DNA of 64,000 nt from Acidobacterium sp. Lineage in GTDB: Bacteria > Acidobacteriota > Vicinamibacteria > Vicinamibacterales > UBA2999. The position numbers were made by a program, and so were the translations under genes. Positions 7,782 through 17,149 of this stretch are shown here, in pieces; the stretch's first letter is position 1; each line of letters begins with the position of its first letter. The DNA is taken from NCBI GenBank assembly GCA_002737365.1, contig NSIL01000012.1, forward strand, positions 1 through 64,000, read 5' to 3'. A model generated the notes under the pieces. That model worked only from the letters and a program-made list of their open reading frames with translations, searched no databases and had not been told where the DNA came from.

Positions 7782-9226
7782 GAGATTTTCTCCGTCGGCT
7801 CGTCGTCGAACTGGGCGAGGAATCCCGGGTTACGGGCCGCCAGCTCGCCGTAGATCTCCAAACAGGTGTGGGTCCAGCCACGAATCCAGTCGCAGTAATG
7901 CAGGTTCGGCGATTGGGTTGTGCCATAGCGCGTGTTGGCCTCGTGATAGCAACCACCCGCACAAATGGGACGCGCCCAGCACGTCGCGCAGTCGGTCTTG
8001 TTGGCAATGTGGTGGGTGTCGAGAAACGCCTGCTGCTTCTCCCACGACACGCCGTCCTTCACGGTACCGAGGCCGTGATCGTCGGAGCCCGCGAACCGAT
8101 GGCACAACGCCACGCGGCCGTCGGTTGAGACGCCCATCAGGCCAATGCCGGCGCCGCAGGGGTAAGCCTTGGCGTGACCCTGATGAATCTCCTGCAGGGT
8201 TTCGCGCACGTTCGAGAAGCCGTGGTGGCGATTCTGCAGTGACGCCTCGAGGTAATCAGCCGCCAGCGCGCGGAACTGCTCGAGCAGGTGATCGAAACCG
8301 GCATCAGCAATGGCGTAGTCACGGCCCGGCGCGGTGGTGACCGGCGCGAAGCCGACCTCCCAGAACCCCAGCTCGTGGGTGAGGTGATCGTAGATGCGCT
8401 TCACGTCGAGCGTTTGCCGCGTCAACGTCACGCGCGCCCCGACGGGACGTGTGCGGTGCCGCTGCAACAGCGCCTTGATCTTCGGGGCGGCCATCGCATA
8501 ACTGCCTTGGCCGTTGTTGAAGACGCGGAACTTGTCCTGCATCTCCTCGGGACCATCGATCGAGATGGTGACGCCGACCCGTTCAGTGGCCAGGAACTCG
8601 ATCACGTCGGGCTGCAGCAGCGTCGCGTTGGTGGTGAGGCTGAAGTCGATCTCCTTGCCGACCTCAGCGGCCCGCCGCCGCGCATAGGCAATGGTCGACT
8701 TGAGCACCGGGAAGTTCATCAGCGTCTCGCCGCCGAAAAACGTGATGTGCGCGTGGGTGTTCTCGCGCGACTCGCGCAAGGCAAACTCGACGCTGTCGCG
8801 GGCCGTCTCCTCGCTCATGAACTTGGGCTGCAGGCCGTTGGTCGTATCGACGATCTTGTCCTCGCCGTACTCGTAGCAATAGGTGCAGGCGAGGTTGCAC
8901 TGGTTGGTGACGTTGACCACCAGCGTCTGCAGCGGCACCGGACGCAGCGGCACGATCTTCGGCATCGGGGCCGGCGGGCGACCGGTGACCTCGGCCAGGG
9001 CGCGAACCCGTTGCAGTTCGGCGATGGTATCGGTCACCTCGAGCGCATCGAACCGGCCCGTCAAGGTGGTCGTGAGATGGGCCAGTGGCTGCGGGCCACC
9101 ACGCAACTCGTGCAGGATGGCTTCTGAGCAGTCGTCCAGCGCAAACACCGCGGCGCTCGGCACCAGATACAGGTAGCGACGGCCCGCCGCCTCGAATGGG
9201 TGAAACTCTCGCAGGCCGAGCGTCAT
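7778..9226 (-). CDS. qhpD: Radical SAM/SPASM thioether synthase for the gamma subunit
   Basis: 482 residues. An N-terminal segment (1-95) precedes the radical SAM core, whose cluster motif is Cys110, Cys114 and Cys117 in CNLACTYC. The GGE motif is FFGGETL and the SAM-binding ribose motif is in TTNATLL. The C-terminal SPASM region has the expected cysteines: AYPCGAGIG, VALCHRF, CATCWARPICAGGC and HYCDW, for auxiliary 4Fe-4S clusters. QhpD forms the three intrapeptide Cys-to-Asp/Glu thioether bonds in QhpC in the cytoplasm. It sits directly before qhpC with an ATGA overlap and itself overlaps qhpA as ATGA. The combination of family, length and neighbours makes the call firm. Confidence 0.95.
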   Translation of the reverse strand: MTLGLREFHPFEAAGRRYLYLVPSAAVFALDDCSEAILHELRGGPQPLAHLTTTLTGRFDALEVTDTIAELQRVRALAEVTGRPPAPMPKIVPLRPVPLQTLVVNVTNQCNLACTYCYEYGEDKIVDTTNGLQPKFMSEETARDSVEFALRESRENTHAHITFFGGETLMNFPVLKSTIAYARRRAAEVGKEIDFSLTTNATLLQPDVIEFLATERVGVTISIDGPEEMQDKFRVFNNGQGSYAMAAPKIKALLQRHRTRPVGARVTLTRQTLDVKRIYDHLTHELGFWEVGFAPVTTAPGRDYAIADAGFDHLLEQFRALAADYLEASLQNRHHGFSNVRETLQEIHQGHAKAYPCGAGIGLMGVSTDGRVALCHRFAGSDDHGLGTVKDGVSWEKQQAFLDTHHIANKTDCATCWARPICAGGCYHEANTRYGTTQSPNLHYCDWIRGWTHTCLEIYGELAARNPGFLAQFDDEPTEKIS

Positions 9227-10941
9227 TGCCCACCCACCGTCGGATCGAAGCGCATGTAGAGCGGCACGGTCACCAGCAGGTGTGTGCGCGCGCGCACGGT
9301 CGCCGCAGGCGTGGCGCCGGTGGTGTATTTCGCCACCACCCAGACATCACCGATGTTGTTGCGGCTGCCCTTGCGAACCGGGTTCGGTCCGTCGACGTTC
9401 GGTGTGAACCGTCCAGTCACCGCGTCCAACGTCCCGACATGCTTGATGTCGTCATCGCCGTAAGTGGCTGCGTACTCTTCCATGCTCCAGGCCGCATCGA
9501 CGAGGCCCAGGTTCAGATCGTCGGCGGTGTCGGGACGGCCATCGGCGCCGTTGTGAAAGGCCCACGCCTCGAATTGCGCCAGCATCTTGGGGAAGGTCGC
9601 GCCACCGACGCGGGCCATCGCCCAATCGGGTTTCACCTTGATGGCGTCGACGCGGTCGAACACCACCACCGCCTTCGGCTTCGACGCGCCGGCAACGAAA
9701 AGATCGCGGGCGCCAAGCGAGGCGGTCGCGGCCACGTCCACGGCCGCAGTCGCCACGTCAGGCGTGATGCTGACAATGCGACTGATCGTGAGCCCCGGAC
9801 CGAGGTCGATGTCCGCCGGCCGGAGGCCGGCCGGAAGGTTGGCGCCGTAGATCTTCAGTTCCTGGCCCGCGCCACCCTGCTTGAGCGCGGTACGGTCGGT
9901 GCCCAGCACACGCGTCTCGGTGTGGATGCGTTCGAGGCGGACATCCAGCCCCACTTCGTCGTAGCCGCCCATGAACCAGCGGCCTTCAATCTGGCGCCAG
10001 TCGCGATCCACGAACATCACCTCGCGCATCGCCGAATCGGCGCCGGCGGCGGTGGTCGAGCGGCCGCGCCATTGGAATCCGGTGTAGACGAGGCCGCGGC
10101 CGGTGCGCGTGATCGTTTCGCCGGTGCGCGCGACGCGATAGCTGATGGCGGTCGTGAACTCGTCTGGCGCTGCGGGATCGGCGGTGATCCTCACCGTGCC
10201 GTAGACCGCGCCCTTGCCGAGGTCCCAGCCGCTCAGCGTCCACGTGCCATCAAGCCGCGCCGGCCGCATGGTCGCCGACCACGCGGTCCATTCGGGTGTC
10301 TTCAAGGGGAACGTGCGAGCGAGGTGGTCGATAGCCTTCTCGACCGGATGGCGTAAATCGCGCGGACGATCATCAGGCAAGGGATCGCGAGGGGGTGGAC
10401 CGTTGCGGCGGAACACCTGGTTATCGACCAGCGGATACCAGCCGCGATGCATGGCAATCAGCAGGTCCCACTCGCTGCGGGTGCGGCGCTGCGAGATCAC
10501 GCGGCCCATCGAGTGGCACTGAATGCAGGCGAACTCGGCGTCGGCGCTGGCGGTGTATTTGTAGTCGATCAGCCGGCGTTCCGCCTCCCAGGCCGCCGGC
10601 TTGGCTTCCTCGGGTGCGAGGCCCAGGTGGTTGGACAGGTACTTGACCACCTGCCGGGCCGTCTGCGGATCAATGCTCAGGCCGTTGAGCGCGGCCATGC
10701 GCTGGATCGTCGACTGCCAGCCCTCAGGCGTTTTGCGTTGGAACGAGATGCGCGACATCTGCCCCTGGTCGTCGGGTCGATGGCAGGTGCCGCATGCCTT
10801 GAGGACGGTCGCGTCGGTGATCGGCATGCCTTCGTCTGGCTTGGCCGTGGGCGCGGCCGGCTGCTGCGTCATCGCCACATCGGCCAGCAGCGTCACCAGT
10901 AAGAGCCCGACCACCGCCATCGCGCGCGTTACTTTCGTCAC
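9223..10941 (-). CDS. qhpA: QHNDH alpha subunit, di-haem cytochrome c
   Basis: 572 residues from a GTG with a good ribosome site (GGAGG six bases ahead). A hydrophobic leader (AMAVVGLLLVTLLADVAM) directs export. Two c-type haem motifs are visible: CGTCH (50-54) and CIQCH (139-143), about 90 residues apart as in the alpha subunit's haem domain. Downstream are beta-rich domains, including an IPT-like stretch near KQGGAGQELKIYGANLPAGL. In QHNDH the alpha subunit takes electrons from CTQ through its haems to an external acceptor such as a blue copper protein or cytochrome. It starts 22 bases after qhpG and overlaps qhpD as ATGA. Slightly longer than the roughly 490-residue mature proteobacterial subunit. 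Confidence 0.93.
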   Translation of the reverse strand: MTKVTRAMAVVGLLLVTLLADVAMTQQPAAPTAKPDEGMPITDATVLKACGTCHRPDDQGQMSRISFQRKTPEGWQSTIQRMAALNGLSIDPQTARQVVKYLSNHLGLAPEEAKPAAWEAERRLIDYKYTASADAEFACIQCHSMGRVISQRRTRSEWDLLIAMHRGWYPLVDNQVFRRNGPPPRDPLPDDRPRDLRHPVEKAIDHLARTFPLKTPEWTAWSATMRPARLDGTWTLSGWDLGKGAVYGTVRITADPAAPDEFTTAISYRVARTGETITRTGRGLVYTGFQWRGRSTTAAGADSAMREVMFVDRDWRQIEGRWFMGGYDEVGLDVRLERIHTETRVLGTDRTALKQGGAGQELKIYGANLPAGLRPADIDLGPGLTISRIVSITPDVATAAVDVAATASLGARDLFVAGASKPKAVVVFDRVDAIKVKPDWAMARVGGATFPKMLAQFEAWAFHNGADGRPDTADDLNLGLVDAAWSMEEYAATYGDDDIKHVGTLDAVTGRFTPNVDGPNPVRKGSRNNIGDVWVVAKYTTGATPAATVRARTHLLVTVPLYMRFDPTVGGQ

Positions 10942-10963
10942 GTCAGACCTCCACAATTCCGCG

Positions 10964-12337
10964 TCATTGTGACACAAACCACCGCCGCGCGACCGACGTT
11001 GCAAGGGCCAGCAGGAAGTCTGGGAGCGCCACGGCACCCTGCAACCGGCAGTACGCCTCGAACAGCTCGGGAACCTGCACGAAGCGGGGACCGAGATCGC
11101 GCAAGGCGACGACGTCGATCCCGGCAACGTATCGTATGGATTCGTCGCCATGGATGATCATGGGCTCGAGCACGATCTTGCGGCCCCGGATACCCGGGCG
11201 TGGTTCGAGGCGCGCGTCGCCGAGAGTGAGGCGAAGCGCCGGCGAAGACCTGAGCCGCTCGTACGCCTCGCGCACCGCGATGACGTCGGCGGCGGTTGGC
11301 GCATCGGGCAGGTCCGACCGGTCCCGCCAGAACGCGTGCGGATGCGTCGGCGCCGCCTCGGCGAGGAATGACTGGCTCAATCGGGCGTAGCGGCGTTCCA
11401 TCTCGTGTTCGCGTTGCGAGAAGAACGCGAGCGCGGGCACGCGCATGCTCGCATCGGCCAGGCTGGTGTCGACGGCGATGGCCGCCAGCCACCCGGAGGC
11501 GAGCGCTTTCTTCACGCCGGCTGACGACAGCGGGTCGATGAACGATCCGGCATCGCCGGCCACCAGCCAGTTGTCGCCCGCGTATTGACTGGCGCGATAA
11601 CCGGAGGCGTCCCACCCCCACGGTCCCTCACTGCAGTCGGCGGTCGTCACCAGCGACCTGAACGCCACGGTCTTCGCGATCTCGGCGAGATACACTTCGC
11701 GCGCGGGTGCCTTACGCACCAGGCCCGAACGTTGCGGATCGACCATCACGGCGATATGACGCGTGCCCGGCGCGGTCGGCACCGACCAGGCCCATCCCGA
11801 CTCATAGGATTCAATCAGCGTGTGCGTGTCGTCCGGAACCGGCCACCCGCCAGGCCGTGTCCACGATGCCACCAGGGCCACCGTGCGCGGCGCTTCGTTG
11901 TAGACCCGCACGCCCCTAGCGCGCGCAACCAGGCCAGAACGACCGGTGGCGTCGATGAGGAAACGGCCTTGGGCCAGCACCAGGTCTGCTTCCGTGACCA
12001 CCCGGCACTCGATGGTCGCGCCCGCTGTGGCCGCTGCCGACAACAGCAGCTCGTCGAGACGCGAGATCCCGACCTGCCAGCCCCGCTCGCTATCAGCGAA
12101 CAGCTCGACCCGAGGCTCCGATTCGCCCCACCACACGGTGTTGCCGCTGGCCCTCACGAACCCGGCCTCATCGACTACTTCGTTGACCCCGATGGTCTCG
12201 AACAGCTTGCGGCAGCTTGGCGGCAGTGACACGGCGAGCCGCGAATCGGCGGCCGGACGGGTGATCAGCCGGACCGAGTGGCCCCACTCCGCCAGCAGCT
12301 TGGCGGCCGTAGCACCGGCCGCACCGCCGCCGAGCAC
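10964..12337 (-). CDS. qhpG: FAD-dependent mono-oxygenase of the QHNDH system
   Basis: About 457 residues resembling tryptophan halogenase and PHBH-type flavoproteins. Visible motifs are the Rossmann glycines LGGGAAGATAAKLL at the very N terminus, GRFLIDATGRSGLVAR (the second FAD/NAD motif) and the conserved GDAGSFIDPLSSAGVKKAL. QhpG hydroxylates the gamma-subunit tryptophan on the route to CTQ. The assigned GTG start leaves only one residue before the glycine-rich loop, cutting the first beta strand; codons upstream (GTC GTC, back to a CTG at 12358) would restore it while overlapping the upstream gene. The true start is therefore uncertain. Placement just before qhpA, rather than at the end of the operon, differs from Paracoccus. 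Confidence 0.88.
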   Translation of the reverse strand: MLGGGAAGATAAKLLAEWGHSVRLITRPAADSRLAVSLPPSCRKLFETIGVNEVVDEAGFVRASGNTVWWGESEPRVELFADSERGWQVGISRLDELLLSAAATAGATIECRVVTEADLVLAQGRFLIDATGRSGLVARARGVRVYNEAPRTVALVASWTRPGGWPVPDDTHTLIESYESGWAWSVPTAPGTRHIAVMVDPQRSGLVRKAPAREVYLAEIAKTVAFRSLVTTADCSEGPWGWDASGYRASQYAGDNWLVAGDAGSFIDPLSSAGVKKALASGWLAAIAVDTSLADASMRVPALAFFSQREHEMERRYARLSQSFLAEAAPTHPHAFWRDRSDLPDAPTAADVIAVREAYERLRSSPALRLTLGDARLEPRPGIRGRKIVLEPMIIHGDESIRYVAGIDVVALRDLGPRFVQVPELFEAYCRLQGAVALPDFLLALATSVARRWFVSQ

Positions 12338-12344
12338 GACGACC

Positions 12345-13220
12345 TCAGGGTCGGACAGGATGACAGCACCCCTTGAGTGGACACTGCGAGTCGCGCTGCT
12401 TCTTCCCGAACCCGCAGGCGTTCATCATGCCCAAGTGACAGATGGAGAAGTCGAACTTCACCGGATCAACCGGATCGAGTTCCCGTAGTGACCGCGTGAT
12501 GTCGGCCGCCATTCGCCAGCCGGGGCTCTTCAGCGTCGTCAACCGCAGGCACTGCCCCACGCGAATCACGTGCGTGTCGAGGGGAACGATGAGCTGGTCG
12601 GGCCGCACGCGCGTCCACACGCCCAGGTCCACCTGATCCTTGCGCACCATCCATCGCAGGAACAGGTTCAGGCGCTTGCAGGCGCCGCCTGATGAAGGCC
12701 GCGAAAAGAAATACGCCACGCCGGGCTTTGGCCTGGCGCGGCCATAGACCGCCTTCTGATCCAGGGCAAGCGCGCGCGTGGAGAACGACTGCAGCCCCGC
12801 CGACACGTCAACGGCGTCGGACGGCAGACCCGCGGCGAAGAAGCCCTCGATCGAGCCGCCGTCGCGAATCATCTGGTGCATCACCCACACCAGCGCCGCC
12901 ATGTCGACGCCCTTGGTCCAACGATGCACCAGGTGGTCGAACTTCGCTCGACCACGGACCGGCTCGAAGCCGCGAACAAAGGCTGCCGGCGACGCCCCCA
13001 TCACTTGCAGCAGGCCGTCGATGGAATTCAGCACGCTCTGCACCCGCCCGAACGCGAGCGCCGCGGCGATGAAGGCCACCACTTCGCGATCGTCGGACCG
13101 TTGGTAGCGGTGGACGATCCAAAGCGGATCGGTCACGACGCGATCGGCATTGAAATCGGCATAGAGTGTGTCGAGCGCGGAGCGAAGGGCGGGCAGGGTG
13201 TGGCGGCGCATCCGGGCCAT
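12345..13220 (-). CDS. TIGR02757 (DUF2400) family protein
   Basis: About 291 residues from ATG (MARMRRHTLPALRSALDTLY); an in-frame GTG at 13259 and an ATG three codons further in are alternatives. The sequence carries the family's hallmarks: DPLWIVHRYQRSDDREVVAFIAAALAFGRV near the N terminus, VPLDTHVIRVGQCLRLT in the middle, and a Cys-rich tail (NACGFGKKQRDSQCPLKGCC) suggestive of an iron-sulfur site, as in HhH-GPD base-excision enzymes to which the family is thought to be distantly related. No biochemical function is established. It ends next to the start of qhpG and probably leads the long minus-strand transcript, but a role in amine oxidation is not implied. Confidence 0.85.
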   Translation of the reverse strand: MARMRRHTLPALRSALDTLYADFNADRVVTDPLWIVHRYQRSDDREVVAFIAAALAFGRVQSVLNSIDGLLQVMGASPAAFVRGFEPVRGRAKFDHLVHRWTKGVDMAALVWVMHQMIRDGGSIEGFFAAGLPSDAVDVSAGLQSFSTRALALDQKAVYGRARPKPGVAYFFSRPSSGGACKRLNLFLRWMVRKDQVDLGVWTRVRPDQLIVPLDTHVIRVGQCLRLTTLKSPGWRMAADITRSLRELDPVDPVKFDFSICHLGMMNACGFGKKQRDSQCPLKGCCHPVRP

Positions 13221-13261
13221 CACAGCGTACAGGGAGTCTTCTGAATAACCAAGGTCCACGG

Positions 13262-13624
13262 GGCCCGTTTCGAACTGTTCACGATCAGCTTGCTGACGCT
13301 CTTCCTCGAACTCCTGACCTTCTTCACCAACACCGTTCTGCTCGCGTGCATCCTGGGGATTTCAGTGGGGTGCCTGGCCGCCAACTCCAAGCGCAACTTT
13401 CTACCCTACACGCCGCTGATGCTGATCATCGGGTTCGCCAGCGCCCACCTGGTGGAGTGGCAGCGCCACATGGCGAACAGCATCATCGACGTCGCCATCA
13501 TGGCGGCGATCGCCTTGTTGCTGCTCGCGCCGTACTACGCGGGCTTGTTCCTCTCGCTGATCGTCAGCGCCCTGGTGCCGATGGAGTACTTCCTCGGCAT
13601 GGATCGGCTGGCAACTGGCGAGAC
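13262..13624 (+). pseudogene. Truncated multi-membrane-segment protein, N-terminal remnant
   Basis: The frame reads ARFELFTISLLTLFLELL, then TFFTNTVLLACILGISVGCLAA, and several further hydrophobic helices. It resembles the start of the large membrane-bound spermidine-synthase-like proteins, but there is no ATG in a sensible place, the expected first helix pair is shortened (LEL runs straight into TFFTN), and the frame enters a palindromic repeat at 13625 and stops at 13703 after repeat-coded residues ([14 protein letters not shown]). I read it as a decayed gene trimmed at both ends and inside. Family assignment is from memory of the motif and is tentative. Confidence 0.5.
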
Positions 13625-13683
13625 GTCGGTCCGCCTAAAGGTGGACACTACATGGGAATGTGGCGTCCGGCTGCAGCCGGACC
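13625..13683 (+). repeat. REP-like palindromic repeat, copy 1
   Basis: Two adjacent inverted repeats: a first weak one around GTCCGCC..GGTGGAC and a perfect 16-bp palindrome TCCGGCTGCAGCCGGA at 13666-13681, joined by ACTACATGGGAATGTGGCG. The same layout recurs at 28013-28078, and the second palindrome with its flank in the opposite orientation at 48129-48154 and 51770-51794. It lies between the membrane-protein remnant and the 3' end of pyrE. Confidence 0.85.
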
Positions 13684-13689
13684 ATCGGA

Positions 13690-14316
13690 TCAGAAGCTGG
13701 TGATTGGCACGTTCGCCGCGCACAGCGGACACGAGACCGCCGGATGATTCGGCGGCGCCGTGTATTCCACCAGCGCGACGTTCGGCACATCCACAGTTAC
13801 ACACGCTTCGCAGCGGTCAACGATCTGCATCGTCCCAATGACGATGCCGCCGGCCTCGGCGACAAGATCAGCGCACCCGCGGAACGTCGTCCCGGTGTTG
13901 CGCACATCGTCCACGATCAACACGCGCTTGCCGCGCATAACCTTCGCATAGAACGGGCTCAGCGTCGGACTGCCTTCCTGATCGCCGAATGGCGCGAACG
14001 AGTACGGCGGATGCGTCATCGACCGGCGGCCGTCGAGCAAACCGGCGACGGTGTGCGCGAGCACGGCGCCCCCCGTAGCCGGACCGGCAATCACCTCGGC
14101 CTCGGCAAAGTCTGACGGCATGATGTCGATCAGGTCTTGCGCGACCCGCCAGACGGTTGATGGCCACTGCAGCAGCTTGTGGGGGTTCAGGTAGAGCTTG
14201 CCGTGGAAGCCATTGCCGTAATCAAAGTGGCCATCCATCACCACTTCAAAGCGGCGCATGTCTTCCTGCGCCCGCGCGCGGACTTCGTCGTGACGAGCGT
14301 TGCCTGATGAGGTCAT
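13690..14316 (-). CDS. pyrE: Orotate phosphoribosyltransferase
   Basis: 208 residues. The PRPP-binding signature VLIVDDVRNTGTT (132-144) and the preceding GPATGGAVLAHTVA loop identify a type I phosphoribosyltransferase, and the place at the end of pyrR-pyrB-pyrC points to PyrE, which joins orotate to PRPP to give OMP. The C terminus ends in a short AVSCPLCAANVPITSF tail with a CxxC that some PyrE-like proteins carry. The start ATG overlaps the pyrC stop (ATGA). An adenine- or orotate-PRTase-like paralogue cannot be excluded from motif alone, but no other pyrE is seen here. Confidence 0.85.
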   Translation of the reverse strand: MTSSGNARHDEVRARAQEDMRRFEVVMDGHFDYGNGFHGKLYLNPHKLLQWPSTVWRVAQDLIDIMPSDFAEAEVIAGPATGGAVLAHTVAGLLDGRRSMTHPPYSFAPFGDQEGSPTLSPFYAKVMRGKRVLIVDDVRNTGTTFRGCADLVAEAGGIVIGTMQIVDRCEACVTVDVPNVALVEYTAPPNHPAVSCPLCAANVPITSF

Positions 14317-15617
14317 TTCAATCCTGCTGCGGGGTTGGTGTAGACCGTTCGGCCGCCGACGATCGTCGCGGCGACGCCGCCCTTGAAGGACCAGCCGTGG
14401 AACGGCGTGTTCTTTGACTTGCTGACCAGCTTGGTCTTGTCGACCGTGACCGGCAAGTCAAGCGCCAGGATCGTGACGTCAGCCGGCGCGCCCGGTGACA
14501 GCGATCCGCCGGGCACGTTGAGAATCCTCGCCGGATTCACCGACATCAGCTCCACCAGGCGCGACAGGGTGATCAGGCCCGTGTGCACCAGCCTGTCGAG
14601 CGTAATTGACACGGCCGTCTCGAGGCCGACAATGCCGAACGGCGCGCGGTCGAACTCGACGTTCTTTTCGTCGTAGTGATGCGGCGCGTGGTCGGTGGAG
14701 ATCACATCCACTGTACCGTCGACGAGGCCGGCGATCATGGCATCGCGATCGCGCGCTTCGCGCAGCGGCGGATTCATCTTGGTGTTGGTGTCATAGGCCA
14801 CCGGTGCCGCCAGCAGGTCGTCAGTCAGCGTGAAGTGATGCGGGCAGACTTCGCAGGTCACCTTGACGCCTCGGCTCTTGCCCTGGCGCACGGCTTCGAT
14901 GGTGGTCCACGCGCTCATGTGCGCGATGTGGATGTGACCGCCGGTCATCTCGGCCAACAGAATGTCGCGGCCGGCGGTGATGGCCTCGGCCACGCCCGGA
15001 ATGCCGCGCAGCCCGAGCGATGCCGCCACCGGCCCTTCATGCGCCACGCCGTCGCCTTTCAACGTCTGGTCTTCGCAGTGCTCGATCACCGGCATGTTGA
15101 ACATGCTGGTGTACTCGAGCGCGCGTCTCGCCAATAGCGCCGTCGCCACCGGCAAGCCATCGTCGGTCACTGCGACGCAGCCGGCTTCTTTGAGCTCGGC
15201 GATATCGGCGAGCTCCTCGCCCTTCTGGCCGCGTGACACCGCGCCGATGGGATAGACCCGCGCCAGGTTTGCCTCGGCGGCCTTCTGGAGGATCAGCTTG
15301 GTGACGCCGGCGTTATCGTTCACCGGCCTGGTGTTCGGCATGCAGGCGACGGCGGTGAAACCGCCGGCGACCGCCGAGGCCACGCCCGTCGCCACGGTCT
15401 CCTTGTGTTCCTGGCCCGGCTCGCGCAGGTGCACGTGCATGTCGATCAGGCCGGGACACACGACGAGCCCGGCCGGAATGTTGATCACCTCGGCACCATC
15501 GGCCTTGAGATTGGTCCCGACTTCGGCAATGCGATCGCCGTCGATCAGCAGATCGAAGATCCCATCCCGGCCATTGACCGGGTCAACGACGCGGCCGCCC
15601 TTAAGTAACCGTTTCAT
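14313..15617 (-). CDS. pyrC: Dihydroorotase, class I
   Basis: 434 residues from [16 protein letters not shown]. The metal site HxH is His61 and His63 in [10 protein letters not shown]; other ligands are visible in IEHCEDQ, HIAHMS and STDHAPH. The order and length match type I dihydroorotase (amidohydrolase superfamily), which closes carbamoyl aspartate to dihydroorotate in the cytoplasm. The start lies 17 bases inside pyrB; a longer frame adds only MRAEQI. The gene overlaps pyrE downstream by ATGA. Class I enzymes sometimes form a complex with PyrB, consistent with adjacency. Confidence 0.95.
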   Translation of the reverse strand: MKRLLKGGRVVDPVNGRDGIFDLLIDGDRIAEVGTNLKADGAEVINIPAGLVVCPGLIDMHVHLREPGQEHKETVATGVASAVAGGFTAVACMPNTRPVNDNAGVTKLILQKAAEANLARVYPIGAVSRGQKGEELADIAELKEAGCVAVTDDGLPVATALLARRALEYTSMFNMPVIEHCEDQTLKGDGVAHEGPVAASLGLRGIPGVAEAITAGRDILLAEMTGGHIHIAHMSAWTTIEAVRQGKSRGVKVTCEVCPHHFTLTDDLLAAPVAYDTNTKMNPPLREARDRDAMIAGLVDGTVDVISTDHAPHHYDEKNVEFDRAPFGIVGLETAVSITLDRLVHTGLITLSRLVELMSVNPARILNVPGGSLSPGAPADVTILALDLPVTVDKTKLVSKSKNTPFHGWSFKGGVAATIVGGRTVYTNPAAGLK

Positions 15618-16545
15618 GATCTGCTCCGCCCGCAAGTAAATACAACACAGCCATTCTGACGGCGACGCCGTTGGCTACCTGGTCGAGAATCACCGACTGC
15701 GCTCCGTCGGCGACTTCCGAGGCGATCTCGACGCCGCGGTTGATTGGCCCTGGGTGCATGATGATGCAATCGGTCTTGGCGCGCGCCACCCGCGCCTCGG
15801 TCATGCCGAAGGTTCTGAAGTACTCGCGCTGCGACGGGAAGTAGGCGCCCTGCATGCGCTCGAGCTGAATGCGCAGCATCATGATCACGTCGGCGCCCTT
15901 CACGGCGTCATCGACGCGCGTCGTCACCGTCACACCCATCTCCCGCAGTCCCGGCGGGATGAGCGTCGCCGGCGCGCACACCCACACATCAGCACCGAGC
16001 TTGGTCAACAGCAACACATTCGACCGCAGGACTCGACTATGGAGCAGGTCGCCAACGATGGCGATCTTGAGACCGGCCAACCTCCCCTTGCGCTCGCGAA
16101 TCGTGAACGCGTCGAGCAGCGCCTGCGTCGGGTGTTCGTGCATACCGTCACCGGCATTGACAATGGCAGCCTTGCAGATGCGCGAGAGCAGGTGACAGGC
16201 CCCCGAGGAGGCGTGCCGCAGCACGATCATGCTCGGCGCCATGGCCTCGAGGTTCATCGCCGTGTCGACGAGCGTCTCGCCCTTCACCACGCTGGATGAG
16301 GCGATGGCGACGTTCAGCGTGTCGGCGCTCAGGCGCTTCTCGGCGATCTCGAACGAGGTGCGCGTACGCGTGCTTGGCTCGAAAAACAGGTTGATGACGG
16401 TTCGGCCGCGCAGCGTGGGCACCTTCTTGATGGTGCGCTGCCCCACTTCTTTCATCGCCTCGGCGGTGTCGAGCACGAGGATGATCTCTTCCGGGCTCAG
16501 GTCGGCAATGCCGAGCAGGTGCTTGTGCTTGAGGGCGGTCAGCAT
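15601..16545 (-). CDS. pyrB: Aspartate carbamoyltransferase, catalytic chain
   Basis: 314 residues. The carbamoyl-phosphate signature [13 protein letters not shown] (Ser58-Thr59-Arg60-Thr61-Arg62) is intact, with the later VLRHASSGA and [12 protein letters not shown] motifs of the aspartate domain region. It condenses aspartate with carbamoyl phosphate. No pyrI regulatory chain is present, as is usual when pyrR controls the operon. The ATG shares one base with the pyrR stop (TAATG), so translation is coupled. Confidence 0.97.
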   Translation of the reverse strand: MLTALKHKHLLGIADLSPEEIILVLDTAEAMKEVGQRTIKKVPTLRGRTVINLFFEPSTRTRTSFEIAEKRLSADTLNVAIASSSVVKGETLVDTAMNLEAMAPSMIVLRHASSGACHLLSRICKAAIVNAGDGMHEHPTQALLDAFTIRERKGRLAGLKIAIVGDLLHSRVLRSNVLLLTKLGADVWVCAPATLIPPGLREMGVTVTTRVDDAVKGADVIMMLRIQLERMQGAYFPSQREYFRTFGMTEARVARAKTDCIIMHPGPINRGVEIASEVADGAQSVILDQVANGVAVRMAVLYLLAGGADHETVT

Positions 16546-17081
16546 TATTCCTTCCCCTCAAGAAGCACTTCGTCCACGCCATCGAGCTCGCGCAGATGCA
16601 CTTGCACGCTCTCGGTGCGGGACGTAGGAACATTCTTGCCGACGTAGTCAGCCTTAATCGGCAACTCGCGGTGACCGCGATCCACCAGCACCACCAGTTG
16701 AATCGACTTGGGCCGGCCGAAGTCGGTCAGCGCATCGAGCGCCGCGCGGGTCGTCCGGCCGGTATACAGCACATCGTCAACGAGAACGATGGTGCGGCCG
16801 TCGATGGAAAAGGGGATCTCGGTCTTGCGCACGAGCGGCGCCAGGCCCACCGACGCGCCCATCAGGTCGTCGCGGTAGAGCGTGATGTCGAGGGCGCCGA
16901 CCTGGATTTCTTCCTTCGTAATCTGCAGGATGTCGTCGGCAATGCGCTGGGCGATGGGCACGCCACGGCTGCGCACGCCAACGAGGGCGAGATTGGAAAG
17001 ACCGCGATTGTGCTCGAGAATTTCGTGGGCGATGCGGGTGAGCGCGCGCGAGATTCGCTCAGCATCCATGACGACCGGCAT
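16545..17081 (-). CDS. pyrR: PyrR regulator / uracil phosphoribosyltransferase
   Basis: 178 residues from ATG ([23 protein letters not shown]), chosen because AGAGGTGA lies just ahead; the in-frame GTG two codons upstream is part of that ribosome site. The PRPP loop is [14 protein letters not shown] (97-110). PyrR binds UMP and the pyr mRNA leader to lower expression when pyrimidines are plentiful, and has weak UPRTase activity. It is the first gene of the pyrR-pyrB-pyrC-pyrE operon and has its own promoter and a structured leader upstream. Confidence 0.95.
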   Translation of the reverse strand: MPVVMDAERISRALTRIAHEILEHNRGLSNLALVGVRSRGVPIAQRIADDILQITKEEIQVGALDITLYRDDLMGASVGLAPLVRKTEIPFSIDGRTIVLVDDVLYTGRTTRAALDALTDFGRPKSIQLVVLVDRGHRELPIKADYVGKNVPTSRTESVQVHLRELDGVDEVLLEGKE

Positions 17082-17122
17082 ATTCACCTCTTTGCGAACT
17101 CGCAGGTCCGCGTTTAAAGAGT

Positions 17123-17143
17123 GCGGAGACTTCTCCGCGGATG
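17123..17143 (-). promoter_or_regulatory. Hairpin in the pyrR leader, possible PyrR-binding site
   Basis: The transcript reads AUCCGCGGAGAAGUCUCCGC. A perfect stem GCGGAG/CTCCGC with an AAGT loop lies at 17123-17138. The upstream edge UCCGCGGAGA is close to the PyrR-binding loop consensus remembered for Bacillus (UCCnGnGAG, with one mismatch). A PyrR-dependent translational or attenuation control is an inference. Confidence 0.4.
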
Positions 17144-17149
17144 CCGGGA

